From Bradyrhizobium ottawaense (lineage in GTDB: Bacteria > Pseudomonadota > Alphaproteobacteria > Rhizobiales > Xanthobacteraceae): a DNA stretch of 64,000 bases. Shown here piece by piece: positions 34,327 to 41,790 of the stretch. The stretch's first letter is position 1. Every line of letters starts with the position of its first letter. Both the position numbers and the translations under genes were made by a program. The notes below the pieces were generated by a model that worked only from the letters and a program-made list of their open reading frames with translations, made no database searches and was not told the DNA's origin. Location: the NCBI RefSeq assembly GCF_002278135.3, contig NZ_CP029425.2, positions 5,432,001-5,496,000 of the forward strand, written 5' to 3'.

Positions 34327-36017
34327 GGCAAGTCCTCCGCAGGGATCTTTGCGCCATTGGCGAGCCAGTCACCGTAGGATCGGAATCTCAATCCGAGCTT
34401 GTCGTAGTAGACCCGCAGATAGCCATCGCTGCCGCGCGTGACAGCATCGGGCGCCACCCGCTCGACCTCCTGCGCCATCACGCCGACATAGCTCTTGTCG
34501 CTGCCGATATAGCTGAAGCGGTAGTAGCCGAGGCCGCTTGCGAGATAGCCGAGCAGGACGACATCGTGCTTCAGTGCGATGTCGGAACGCCGGCCACCAC
34601 CGCCCCCTCCGCGGCCGCCACCACCAAAGCCACCTCCGCCGCCGCGCATCGCCATTCCGCCACCTCCGCCGCGGCCAGCCATGCTTGGTCCGCCGCCACC
34701 ACCGCGCGGCATGCTCGCCATGCTGGATCTTCCGCGCGCAGATGCTGCGGCTGCCGACCGGCCGGAGGAGACGTTCATCGCGCCGCCGCGATTGCCGCCA
34801 CCGCCGCGGTTGGCCGCACCGCCGCTGGGGCGGCTGGCGGCCTTCGCACGATCGCCGCCACCCTTGGCCCGGTCGCCTCCGCCCTTGGCACGATCCCCGG
34901 CACCAGCGCGATCACCACCGCCCGGCCGATCGCCGCGATTGCCGGCACGGTCACCCGCTCGATCGCCGGCTCGATCACCAGCACGATCGCCCGCACGATC
35001 ACCCGCGCGATCACCCGCGCGATCTCCTGCACGATCGCCTGTCCGATCTCCTGCGCCCTGATTGGGTCGCAGCACCTGATTGCCGTCACGACCTCGGAAA
35101 TCCATCCGATCCGACACGCCCGCCTTCAGGTTGTTGTTGCCAAAGCGCTGCTGAACATTGCTGTTGTTGTAGCGCACGCCCTGGCGATGCGCCGGATTGT
35201 GCTGCCAGCCGTTACCGATGTTGGTGGTGCGATGATTGACGTAGACGTTGCGGTTGCCCCAATTGCAGCCGCCGCCCCAGTAATTGCCCCAGCGCCCGAT
35301 CGCCCAGGCGGTGCCGAAGGCGAGGCCGGCCGCGACCACGCCGGCACCGATATAGGACGGGTAGCCCCAATAATACGGCGGATACTCCGCATAGGGCCAG
35401 CTGCCATAGACCGTCGCCGGATCGTAATATGGCACGTACATCGCCGAGGGGTCGGCCTGCTGGATCACGACGACCTGCTTGCCTTCCTGCGACTGGACAC
35501 TGACCTTCTGCTGCTTGGTCGTGACCAGCTTCTTGTTGTCATAGGCCTTGTTGCGCAGGCGCTGGATCGCATCCATCACGTCGGGCTGCTGGGCGAGAAA
35601 GGCATCCCCGAGCTTCTTGGTCCATTCGAGCTGGTCGCTCATCATGGTCAACACATCGGCGGTGCTGGCCAGCGCCTTGACGCTGTCGTCCCAGGCCTGC
35701 TTCTCGACCTCCGTCTTCAGCGCATCGCCCTTCAGGGTCTTGCGCTCCTTCAGCCAGCGGTCGGCCTGCACCACCTCCAACGGATAGGTTGAGGCGGCGA
35801 GCACATTGGCAAGGAGCTCGTCCGGATAGAGCGCGATCGGCGCTACCAAGGCCTCGAGCTGCTCCGGCTTCAGAAGCTCGGCGGTCGGCGCAGGCGGAGG
35901 AGCCGGCTGCGCTTGCGGAGACGGGGCCGCAGGCGTCGTGTTGGTTTGCGCCGTTGCGGCGAACGATGTCGCCATGACGAGCGCAAGCGCCATCAGGGTC
36001 TTGCCGCAGCGAAACAT
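34323..36017 (-). CDS. DUF3300 protein with GDRA repeats and S74-like C-terminal domain
   Basis: A 564-residue secreted protein built of four parts. Residues 1-23 are a signal peptide. Residues about 48-250 form the DUF3300 domain (LLKPEQLEALVAPIALYPDELLANVLAASTYP). Residues about 325-470 are low-complexity, with GDRA tandem repeats then Gly-rich tracts. Residues 478-545 resemble the peptidase S74 intramolecular chaperone domain: SDIALK (S478, K483) and YVGVMAQEVERVAPDAV. In phage proteins this domain trimerises and then cuts itself off through a Ser/Lys pair with this spacing. The gene heads an operon with DUF2950 and an EipA-like gene, with a FixK box 57 bp upstream. Confidence 0.85.
   Translation of the reverse strand: MFRCGKTLMALALVMATSFAATAQTNTTPAAPSPQAQPAPPPAPTAELLKPEQLEALVAPIALYPDELLANVLAASTYPLEVVQADRWLKERKTLKGDALKTEVEKQAWDDSVKALASTADVLTMMSDQLEWTKKLGDAFLAQQPDVMDAIQRLRNKAYDNKKLVTTKQQKVSVQSQEGKQVVVIQQADPSAMYVPYYDPATVYGSWPYAEYPPYYWGYPSYIGAGVVAAGLAFGTAWAIGRWGNYWGGGCNWGNRNVYVNHRTTNIGNGWQHNPAHRQGVRYNNSNVQQRFGNNNLKAGVSDRMDFRGRDGNQVLRPNQGAGDRTGDRAGDRAGDRAGDRAGDRAGDRAGDRAGDRAGNRGDRPGGGDRAGAGDRAKGGGDRAKGGGDRAKAASRPSGGAANRGGGGNRGGAMNVSSGRSAAAASARGRSSMASMPRGGGGGPSMAGRGGGGGMAMRGGGGGFGGGGRGGGGGGRRSDIALKHDVVLLGYLASGLGYYRFSYIGSDKSYVGVMAQEVERVAPDAVTRGSDGYLRVYYDKLGLRFRSYGDWLANGAKIPAEDLP
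34850..35058 (-). repeat. In-frame tandem repeat encoding GDRA units
   Basis: A run of degenerate 12-bp units, each encoding Gly-Asp-Arg-Ala, about nine in series (densest from about 34940 to 35050), then spaced GDRAK units. Unit length is a multiple of three, so copy-number change would not break the frame. Edges are approximate. Confidence 0.8.
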
Positions 36018-36073
36018 TGCACCCTCCCTTGCACTTCCAGGGTGGGACGATCGGGCCGGGGCGCAGACGTTTG

Positions 36074-36087
36074 TTGATCGAGATCAA
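36074..36087. promoter_or_regulatory. FixK/FNR box upstream of the DUF3300 operon
   Basis: TTGAT-CGAG-ATCAA is a perfect FNR/FixK palindrome, 57 bp before the DUF3300 start codon. This spacing fits a class II activator site near -40. It lies between the histidine kinase stop and the DUF3300 gene, so only the latter is downstream. Confidence 0.8.
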
Positions 36088-36211
36088 CGAAACGAAGCCC
36101 TCGTGGCTGCTGCAGCGCGAGAGCAAACTGTCATTCAACCAGCCCGGCATCCATCCGGAGCCGGCGCGGCGCCCTCAGTCCAGGGGCATTGGCGGCTCGC
36201 CACATCGTCTG

Positions 36212-38104
36212 TCAGCGGATGATCGGAAGCTGGATCGTGAACAGCGCCCCGCCCGCAGGCTGGTTCGCCGCGGCGATCGTGCCGTGATGGGCCTCGATGA
36301 TGGTTTTGGCGATCGCGAGCCCCATGCCCATGCCCTGAGGCTTGGTCGTGAAGAACGGATCGAACACGTCGGCGAGGTCGGAGGCGGCAATCCCGGGACC
36401 AGTATCGGAGACCCGGATCTCCGCTGCATTGCCGACGCGCTGGGTCGAGACGTTGACCTGGCGCTTTCCGGGATCGGCGTCGAAGATCGCATCCATCGCG
36501 TTGATGACGAGGTTGAGAACGACCTGCTGAAGCTGGATCGGATCACCTCTGACATGCAGGTCAGCCAAAGCGGGCGTGTAGATCAATGTGATCCGGCGTC
36601 CGCCGGCGACAGCCCGCACAAGGCCGATCGCTTCGCGGACCATATCGTTGAGCTCGATGTCCTTGACCTCGAACGGTGTCTTTTTCAGAATACTGCGTAG
36701 CCTGCGGATGACTTCGCTCGCCCGCTGATCATCACGCCTGATGTCCGCGAGGATCTGCCGGATCTCGTCGATGTCGGGCGAAGCGGCCTTGAGCATGAGC
36801 TCCGCGGTCTCGGCGTTGGTCAGGATGGAGCCGAGCGGCTGGTTCAGCTCATGGGCGATCGACGTGGTCAACTCGCCAACGGCCGAATAGCGGTTGGCGT
36901 GAGCGAGCTCGGCCAGACGCTGGCGTGACTCGACTTCGGCGACCTGGCGCCGACGCCGCTCATGCAGCATCCCGCTGATCAGGCCGGCCTGCACCAGAAT
37001 CACGGACGCGATCAGCAGCATCTGCCAGCGATAGCGCTCCCAGATGCTCTGTTCGCGAAACACGATTTCGCTGCCGGGAGGCAAACGGCTCTCGCTGATG
37101 CCCCAGTGCTGCAATTGGCGCCAATCATATCTCGGCGCGGCGAATCCGATCGGCTCGTAACTGATGCTCGCTGGTTTCGCGCCGCCGAGAATGCCAATCG
37201 CGGCACTGACGGTCCGGGAGCTCGTTTCCGCGATCATATGCATCGGTCCCCCGACGGTGCCGTCACCGAAGAACGGCTCCTGGTAGGAGAAGATCGGGGC
37301 ATTCGCGGCCGCGTACAGGCTGCGCAAGGCGATGTCGCTCTCGTGGACGACCCCGGCCGCATCGACCGACATCAACCCCCAGAACAGCGCGGTGTGCGGC
37401 GGCAGCCTTGATGCGCGTTTCAGGATTTCCTCGAATGACAAGTCCGAGTACCAGACCAGCTCAATCCCTTCTCCCAAAGGTTGCAGTTCCCGCTTCACCT
37501 CCTCTACCCAGAACTTCTCGAGCGGCGATGCGCCGATCACGACCGCAATCGACTTTGTGTCCGGCAGAACCTGAAGGATGTTGCCGAACGCGGCCATGAA
37601 ATCGTTGCGGATCGCCACGACGACGTCGTTGTCGCTGAGATCGGCGCGATTGATCAGCCGATGCTCGACCGCGGAGAAAATCAATGGCACATCAGGGAAC
37701 AGTCTTCCGCGGTATTTCTGCGCAAACCGGGCCGCCGGCGCGCCGATGCTCAATACGATGTCGGGCATCGCTCCGTGGTACAGCGACTGCAGATAGTCGA
37801 CGAAAGGCGCCTCGGGACCAGGATTATTGAAGCGCGCGGTGAGCAGCGCGTGCTCCTGGATGTCGAGGGGCCAGGGCGATTGCCGTTCGAGCTTGGCCTT
37901 GATATCGCGCGCATACTCGCTCCACGGCCGAAAATCACGGCCGAAAGAATGCAATATCAGGACGCGCTTCAGCTCGCCGCGGAGGCTCCGCTCGACTGCA
38001 CCAACTCGCCCGGCTGACAGGCACACGGTGAAAAGCAGCGCGAGACAGAGTAGCGCCGCCACGGCCCTCGGCCTGACCTTGGAGATGGACGTGGGCCCGC
38101 TCAT
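36212..38104 (-). CDS. Sensor histidine kinase with periplasmic ABC-type binding domain
   Basis: A 630-residue membrane kinase. Residues about 15-35 are a signal/first membrane segment; 45-350 form a periplasmic ABC-substrate-binding-like sensor (RVLILHSFGRDFRPW); 361-380 are a second membrane segment. The HisKA domain carries the phospho-acceptor H418 in SIAHELNQPLG, and the ATPase domain has NAMDAI, SDTGPGIA and GMGMGLAIAKTI. AAGGATGGAG precedes the ATG at 38104. There is no adjacent response regulator; the nearest are the FixJ-like proteins at 52-53 kb. Confidence 0.88.
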   Translation of the reverse strand: MSGPTSISKVRPRAVAALLCLALLFTVCLSAGRVGAVERSLRGELKRVLILHSFGRDFRPWSEYARDIKAKLERQSPWPLDIQEHALLTARFNNPGPEAPFVDYLQSLYHGAMPDIVLSIGAPAARFAQKYRGRLFPDVPLIFSAVEHRLINRADLSDNDVVVAIRNDFMAAFGNILQVLPDTKSIAVVIGASPLEKFWVEEVKRELQPLGEGIELVWYSDLSFEEILKRASRLPPHTALFWGLMSVDAAGVVHESDIALRSLYAAANAPIFSYQEPFFGDGTVGGPMHMIAETSSRTVSAAIGILGGAKPASISYEPIGFAAPRYDWRQLQHWGISESRLPPGSEIVFREQSIWERYRWQMLLIASVILVQAGLISGMLHERRRRQVAEVESRQRLAELAHANRYSAVGELTTSIAHELNQPLGSILTNAETAELMLKAASPDIDEIRQILADIRRDDQRASEVIRRLRSILKKTPFEVKDIELNDMVREAIGLVRAVAGGRRITLIYTPALADLHVRGDPIQLQQVVLNLVINAMDAIFDADPGKRQVNVSTQRVGNAAEIRVSDTGPGIAASDLADVFDPFFTTKPQGMGMGLAIAKTIIEAHHGTIAAANQPAGGALFTIQLPIIR

Positions 38105-38192
38105 GCTCCATCCTTGCAGCTCCAGCAACTGCTGTCGCGGCAATTCTAGCGGGAATTGCACCGCTGCGACAGGCCCGGGGCGGCTTCAAAGC

Positions 38193-39425
38193 TCAATGCC
38201 CGCTCAGCACCAGCGTCTGGATCGGCAGCAGCAGCGCCTGGATGCGCAGGAGCAGGGCATGCACCAGGCCGACGCCGTCGACGACATGCAGCGCGATCTT
38301 CCGGCTGGTCGAAGTCCCCTTGGCCGAGATTTCCTCGTGGTTGCTGGTGTAGGCATTGACGACGCAGCTACTGCCCGGCGTCACGCCATCGATGCCACCC
38401 TTGTAAAGCGGCTCCAGGAACACCAGGATGGTGCCGGGGCGGACGGCGTTCTGCGGATCGACCAATTGCTCCCCGGATCGGAATTGTCCGGCAGCGATGT
38501 AGTCCTGGACTGACGTGATCACCATGGGGATGATCACCCATGGCCTGGAGATGCAGGTCGCTTCCGCCACCATGCCCTCTTTCATCACCTGTGCCTCGAT
38601 CTGGCCGAACCCGGCCTGGAGCACCTTGCGGCCGGCCCCCTCCGGGATGAGAACGCCTGCGGGCCGCATGAGTTGATTGACGACGTCGCCGGGACGGATC
38701 AGGAATTGCTCGACCCGCCCATCGACACCGGCGCGGACGAAGGTCTTGTCGATATCGACCTGGGCCTGGTCGAGCGCGGCCTCCGCGCTGGCCTTCTGCG
38801 CCGGCAGCAGGATGGAGATCTGCATCGATACGGATTGCTTCGCGGCAGTCGCGGCATCGATCCCGGACTGACGTTGATCGACCAAAACCTGGAGCTTGTC
38901 GATATCACGCTGCGGAACGATGCCCGGATTGCGGCGCTGCAGCTCGGTCTTGACCTCGAGCTCGTCCTTGGCCTGCTGGTAGTTCGCCTTCGCTTCCCCG
39001 ATCTGTGCCTCGGCCTTGACCACGTCGGCCTGCGCCGTCTGCATGGCGGCATCGACCTCCGCGACCTTCCGCTTGGCGGTTTCGAACGCGGCCTGCTGTT
39101 TCGATGCGTCGAGCGTGAACAGCACGTCGCCCTTCTTCACCGGCGCGCTGAAGCCGACCTTGACCTCGGCAACGCGGCCGGAGCCTTCCGGCAGGATCGG
39201 CACGGTGCGGAAATAGAGCGTCGCCGATGACGTCGTCGGATGGAAATAGAAGATCATGGTGATCAGCGACACCGTCAGCATCAGGCAGCCGGTGATGCCC
39301 CAGCGCAGCTCGTACCAGATCGAGAAGAAGGTGATCTCCTTGCCGAAACGCTTGCCCTGGGCGTAGCGGCGGTAGAGATAGTCCGGCAGGATCGTCAGCA
39401 GCGAGCAGAACATCAGCTCAAACAT
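38193..39425 (-). CDS. HlyD-family membrane fusion protein
   Basis: A 410-residue protein with a short cytoplasmic N-terminus (MFELMFCSLLTILPDYLYRRYAQGKR), one membrane segment near residues 45-65, biotinyl-lipoyl-like halves (EGSGRVAEVKVGFSAPVKKGDVLFTLD and VRAGVDGRVEQFLIRPGD) and a long coiled-coil between them. It overlaps the small membrane protein gene by 8 bp. This pair resembles the YiaV/YiaW and YibH/YibI type, in which no ABC or MFS exporter is adjacent. Substrate unknown. Confidence 0.84.
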   Translation of the reverse strand: MFELMFCSLLTILPDYLYRRYAQGKRFGKEITFFSIWYELRWGITGCLMLTVSLITMIFYFHPTTSSATLYFRTVPILPEGSGRVAEVKVGFSAPVKKGDVLFTLDASKQQAAFETAKRKVAEVDAAMQTAQADVVKAEAQIGEAKANYQQAKDELEVKTELQRRNPGIVPQRDIDKLQVLVDQRQSGIDAATAAKQSVSMQISILLPAQKASAEAALDQAQVDIDKTFVRAGVDGRVEQFLIRPGDVVNQLMRPAGVLIPEGAGRKVLQAGFGQIEAQVMKEGMVAEATCISRPWVIIPMVITSVQDYIAAGQFRSGEQLVDPQNAVRPGTILVFLEPLYKGGIDGVTPGSSCVVNAYTSNHEEISAKGTSTSRKIALHVVDGVGLVHALLLRIQALLLPIQTLVLSGH

Positions 39426-39855
39426 GGCTGTGCTCCTTCTTTGCGGCTTCCGGCTTCTGTTCGGGAGGCGTCGCGGCCTCTGTCCGAATCTCTTCGCCAC
39501 CGGCGGCAGGCGCTGCCTCTGCAATCTTCTCGACCGACCCGGCGATGCTGCGCAGCGGCGTGCCGAAATCGGGAAGATCGATCAACGCGAGCAGGAGGCC
39601 CGCGATCCAGAAGATGTGCATATGCGTGAACAACGAGATCAGGCCGAGCACCGCGACGAACTCGAACTGCAGTTTTTGCGATTTGTGCGCCATCCGCTCG
39701 GGCAGGCTGTGCAGCTTCCAATAGAGCGTACCGACCCAGAGCACGGTGCCGATCAGGAACAGCCCCATCACGACCATCAGCGTATCAGTCCCGCTCCCCG
39801 GCGCCAGATAAAACGGCAGATGGTGCGGAGCCATCGGATGAAGCTGGTCGCTCAA
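39418..39855 (-). CDS. Small inner-membrane protein paired with HlyD-like protein
   Basis: A 145-residue protein with two or three membrane segments (TLMVVMGLFLIGTVLWVGTLYW, FVAVLGLISLFTHMHIFWIAGLLLALI) and an Ala/Glu-rich tail ending KKEHSHV. I prefer the TTG at 39855 because GGGAGA lies 6 bases upstream; the first ATG is seven codons later at 39834. The arrangement with the following HlyD-like gene matches DUF3302-type partners. A perfect FixK box lies about 60 bp upstream. Confidence 0.7.
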   Translation of the reverse strand: MSDQLHPMAPHHLPFYLAPGSGTDTLMVVMGLFLIGTVLWVGTLYWKLHSLPERMAHKSQKLQFEFVAVLGLISLFTHMHIFWIAGLLLALIDLPDFGTPLRSIAGSVEKIAEAAPAAGGEEIRTEAATPPEQKPEAAKKEHSHV

Positions 39856-39915
39856 GGCGTCTCTCCCGATCAAATGCGCATGTGCGATATTGTGTTCGGG
39901 CTGGCCGCGGTTTGC

Positions 39916-39929
39916 TTGATTTGAATCAA
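39916..39929. promoter_or_regulatory. FixK/FNR box between divergent operons
   Basis: TTGAT-TTGA-ATCAA is a perfect palindrome centred in the spacer, 61 bp from the membrane protein start (minus) and 68 bp from the 150-residue protein start (plus). It could activate both the HlyD pair and the PPK2 operon. Confidence 0.82.
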
Positions 39930-39997
39930 GGGAACATCCTCCGCCGGACCTAGCGTTTCCCGGATGCTGATTGGATAACCACCAGGAGCCGCCAGCC

Positions 39998-40450
39998 ATG
40001 CCCGGCCTCGACGATCTCATCCCCAACGCCGCTCAGATTCGGAAGGAAGCCGCTCTCAAGGAGGCCGAGAAGGCCGAGGAGTATGTCCGCCTCGCCGCCG
40101 CGGTCGAAGCCGAGAAGCGCGCGCTGATCGAGCGGCTCAGCAAACCCTCCGGCAAGAGCGAGGAGGAGAAGATCAAACTCGCCTCGACCATCATCCAGCG
40201 TGCGGTGCGAAACGGCCTGACGGAGGTGCTGGTCTATCGCTTCCCCAACTCGCTTTGCACCGACAAGGGGCGCGCCATCAACCAGATGGAAAAGGGCTGG
40301 GAGACCACGCTGACCGGCATCCCCAAGGAGATCTTCCAGCTCTGGACCGATTATCTGAAGCCGCGCGGCTATCGCATCGCCTACCAGATCATCGATTTCC
40401 CCGGCGGTGTGCCGGGCGATATCGGCGTGACCATTTCCTGGGACGATTGA
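39998..40450 (+). CDS. Unknown cytoplasmic protein upstream of PPK2
   Basis: A 150-residue protein with an N-terminal charged helix (about residues 10-60, rich in Glu, Lys and Ala, likely coiled coil) and a compact C-terminal part (VLVYRFPNSLCTDKGRAINQMEKGWETTLTGIPKEI). No signal peptide or membrane segment. AGGAG sits about 10 bases before the ATG. It precedes ppk2 by 40 bp, so the two are probably co-transcribed from the FixK-box promoter. I do not recognise the family. Confidence 0.72.
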   Translation: MPGLDDLIPNAAQIRKEAALKEAEKAEEYVRLAAAVEAEKRALIERLSKPSGKSEEEKIKLASTIIQRAVRNGLTEVLVYRFPNSLCTDKGRAINQMEKGWETTLTGIPKEIFQLWTDYLKPRGYRIAYQIIDFPGGVPGDIGVTISWDD

Positions 40451-40490
40451 TCCTCCGGACGACGACGAGCGCAGCAGCGAGGGGACCGGC

Positions 40491-41291
40491 ATGGCCAAGG
40501 ACGGGACCGCGGAGAAGATGAAGCGGAAGGACTATGAGAAGGAGCTGGGGAAGCTCCAGGTCGAGCTGTGTCACCTCCAGGACTACGTGCGGGAGAATAA
40601 GCTCCGGGTCATCGTGCTGTTCGAAGGCCGGGACGCAGCCGGCAAGGGCGGCACGATCAAGGCGATTACCGAGAAGGTCAGCCCGCGCGTGTTTCGTGTG
40701 GTCGCCCTGCCCGCGCCGTCAGATCGCGAGAAGACGCAAATGTTCTTCCAGCGCTACATGGAGAAATTTCCGGCCGGCGGCGAGATCGTGATCTTCGACC
40801 GGAGCTGGTACAACCGCGCGGGCGTCGAATATGTCATGGGCTTCTGCACTCCCGCCGAGCACGAGCGCTTCCTCTCGCTGTGTCCGCAGATGGAGAAATA
40901 CGTCATCGACGGCGGCATCATCCTGATCAAGATCTGGCTCGAGGTCGGCATGGACGAGCAGGAGCGCCGCTTCAATGCCCGCATTGACGATCCCGTCCGG
41001 CAATGGAAGCTCAGCCCGATGGATCTGGAATCCTATCGGCGGTGGTACGACTATTCGCGGGCGCGCGACCTGATGCTGAAGAAGACGAGCACGAAGGACG
41101 CACCTTGGTATATCATCCGCTCCGACGACAAGCGGAAGGCGCGGCTGAACTGCATCGCCCACCTTCTGGGCGGCATCCCCTACAAGCGCATCAAGAAGGA
41201 CAAGATCAAGCTGCCGAAGCGTTCCGACAAGGGACGCTACAATGACCAGACCAGCCTGAAGGGGATGAACTTCGTCGCCGAGCGATATTGA
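40491..41291 (+). CDS. ppk2: PPK2-family polyphosphate kinase
   Basis: A 266-residue enzyme with the P-loop kinase fold of PPK2. Walker A is GRDAAGKGG (47-54) and Walker B is FDRSWYNRAG (102-111), followed by the lid region with RRFNARIDDPVRQWKLSPMDLES. PPK2 enzymes transfer phosphate between polyphosphate and nucleoside di- or monophosphates, often in the direction of GTP or ATP synthesis from polyphosphate. This is a single-domain class; which nucleotides it uses cannot be read from sequence here. Placement behind a FixK box suggests energy or phosphate management under low oxygen. Confidence 0.92.
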   Translation: MAKDGTAEKMKRKDYEKELGKLQVELCHLQDYVRENKLRVIVLFEGRDAAGKGGTIKAITEKVSPRVFRVVALPAPSDREKTQMFFQRYMEKFPAGGEIVIFDRSWYNRAGVEYVMGFCTPAEHERFLSLCPQMEKYVIDGGIILIKIWLEVGMDEQERRFNARIDDPVRQWKLSPMDLESYRRWYDYSRARDLMLKKTSTKDAPWYIIRSDDKRKARLNCIAHLLGGIPYKRIKKDKIKLPKRSDKGRYNDQTSLKGMNFVAERY

Positions 41292-41328
41292 GACGCGAGC
41301 GGGCTGCGCTGCCGCAGCCCGCCGTCTC
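41290..41328. terminator. Bidirectional terminator hairpin
   Basis: Between convergent ppk2 and the EipA-like gene, GCGGGCTGCG (41299-41308) and CGCAGCCCGC (41313-41322) form a perfect 10-bp stem with a 4-base loop. An outer GAGACG/CGTCTC pair (41290-41295, 41323-41328) extends it. There is no long T-run. Confidence 0.75.
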
Positions 41329-41335
41329 GTCTGGA

Positions 41336-41770
41336 TCACTTGAGGCGGATCGTGACGCCGCCGACCGCCGCCGATACTTCCGCGCCGACCCTCGGACCGC
41401 TGAGCTGGAGGATCACGCCGTTGGCGTTCTGCAGCTGAACGGCACCGGCGCCCGCGGCCACGGCTCCGCCCGCTCCGCCCACGGCGTAAGAGCCTTCGAT
41501 GGATGCTGGTCCCTTCAGATTGAGCGCCCGGCCGACGAACTTGGTCGTCGATGCCCCGACCGTGAGGCCAACGCTCATGCCGGAGACGGTGAAGGGATAT
41601 TTCTTGCCCCGGAGGAGCAGAACGCCCTCGCCGCCCCCGACGCCGACGATGAAGCCGCCCTTGGTGAAGACGACGGCGACCTCGCCGGTCTCGGCACGCG
41701 ACGGCGTGCTGAGACCGGTCAGGGCCGCAATCGAGGCAACCAGGGCGACGCCAACGGCAAGTGTCTTCAT
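41336..41770 (-). CDS. Small exported EipA/DUF1134-like protein (paralogue)
   Basis: A 144-residue exported protein (signal MKTLAVGVALVASIAALTGLSTPSRA) related to the product at 33.0 kb: it shares EGVLLLRGKKYPFTVSGMSVGLTVGAS and a C-terminal LQNANGVILQLSGPRVGAEV. A GGGGGAAG site precedes the ATG at 41770. It follows the AspT-like antiporter by 20 bp as third gene of the decarboxylase operon. Envelope role suggested by the family; function in this operon unknown. Confidence 0.68.
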   Translation of the reverse strand: MKTLAVGVALVASIAALTGLSTPSRAETGEVAVVFTKGGFIVGVGGGEGVLLLRGKKYPFTVSGMSVGLTVGASTTKFVGRALNLKGPASIEGSYAVGGAGGAVAAGAGAVQLQNANGVILQLSGPRVGAEVSAAVGGVTIRLK

Positions 41771-41790
41771 GACTTTCTTCCCCCTTTTGA

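Noticed and set aside
34850..35058. CRISPR-like regular repeat
   Set aside because: 12-bp units without spacers, in frame, encoding GDRA; it is a coding tandem repeat.
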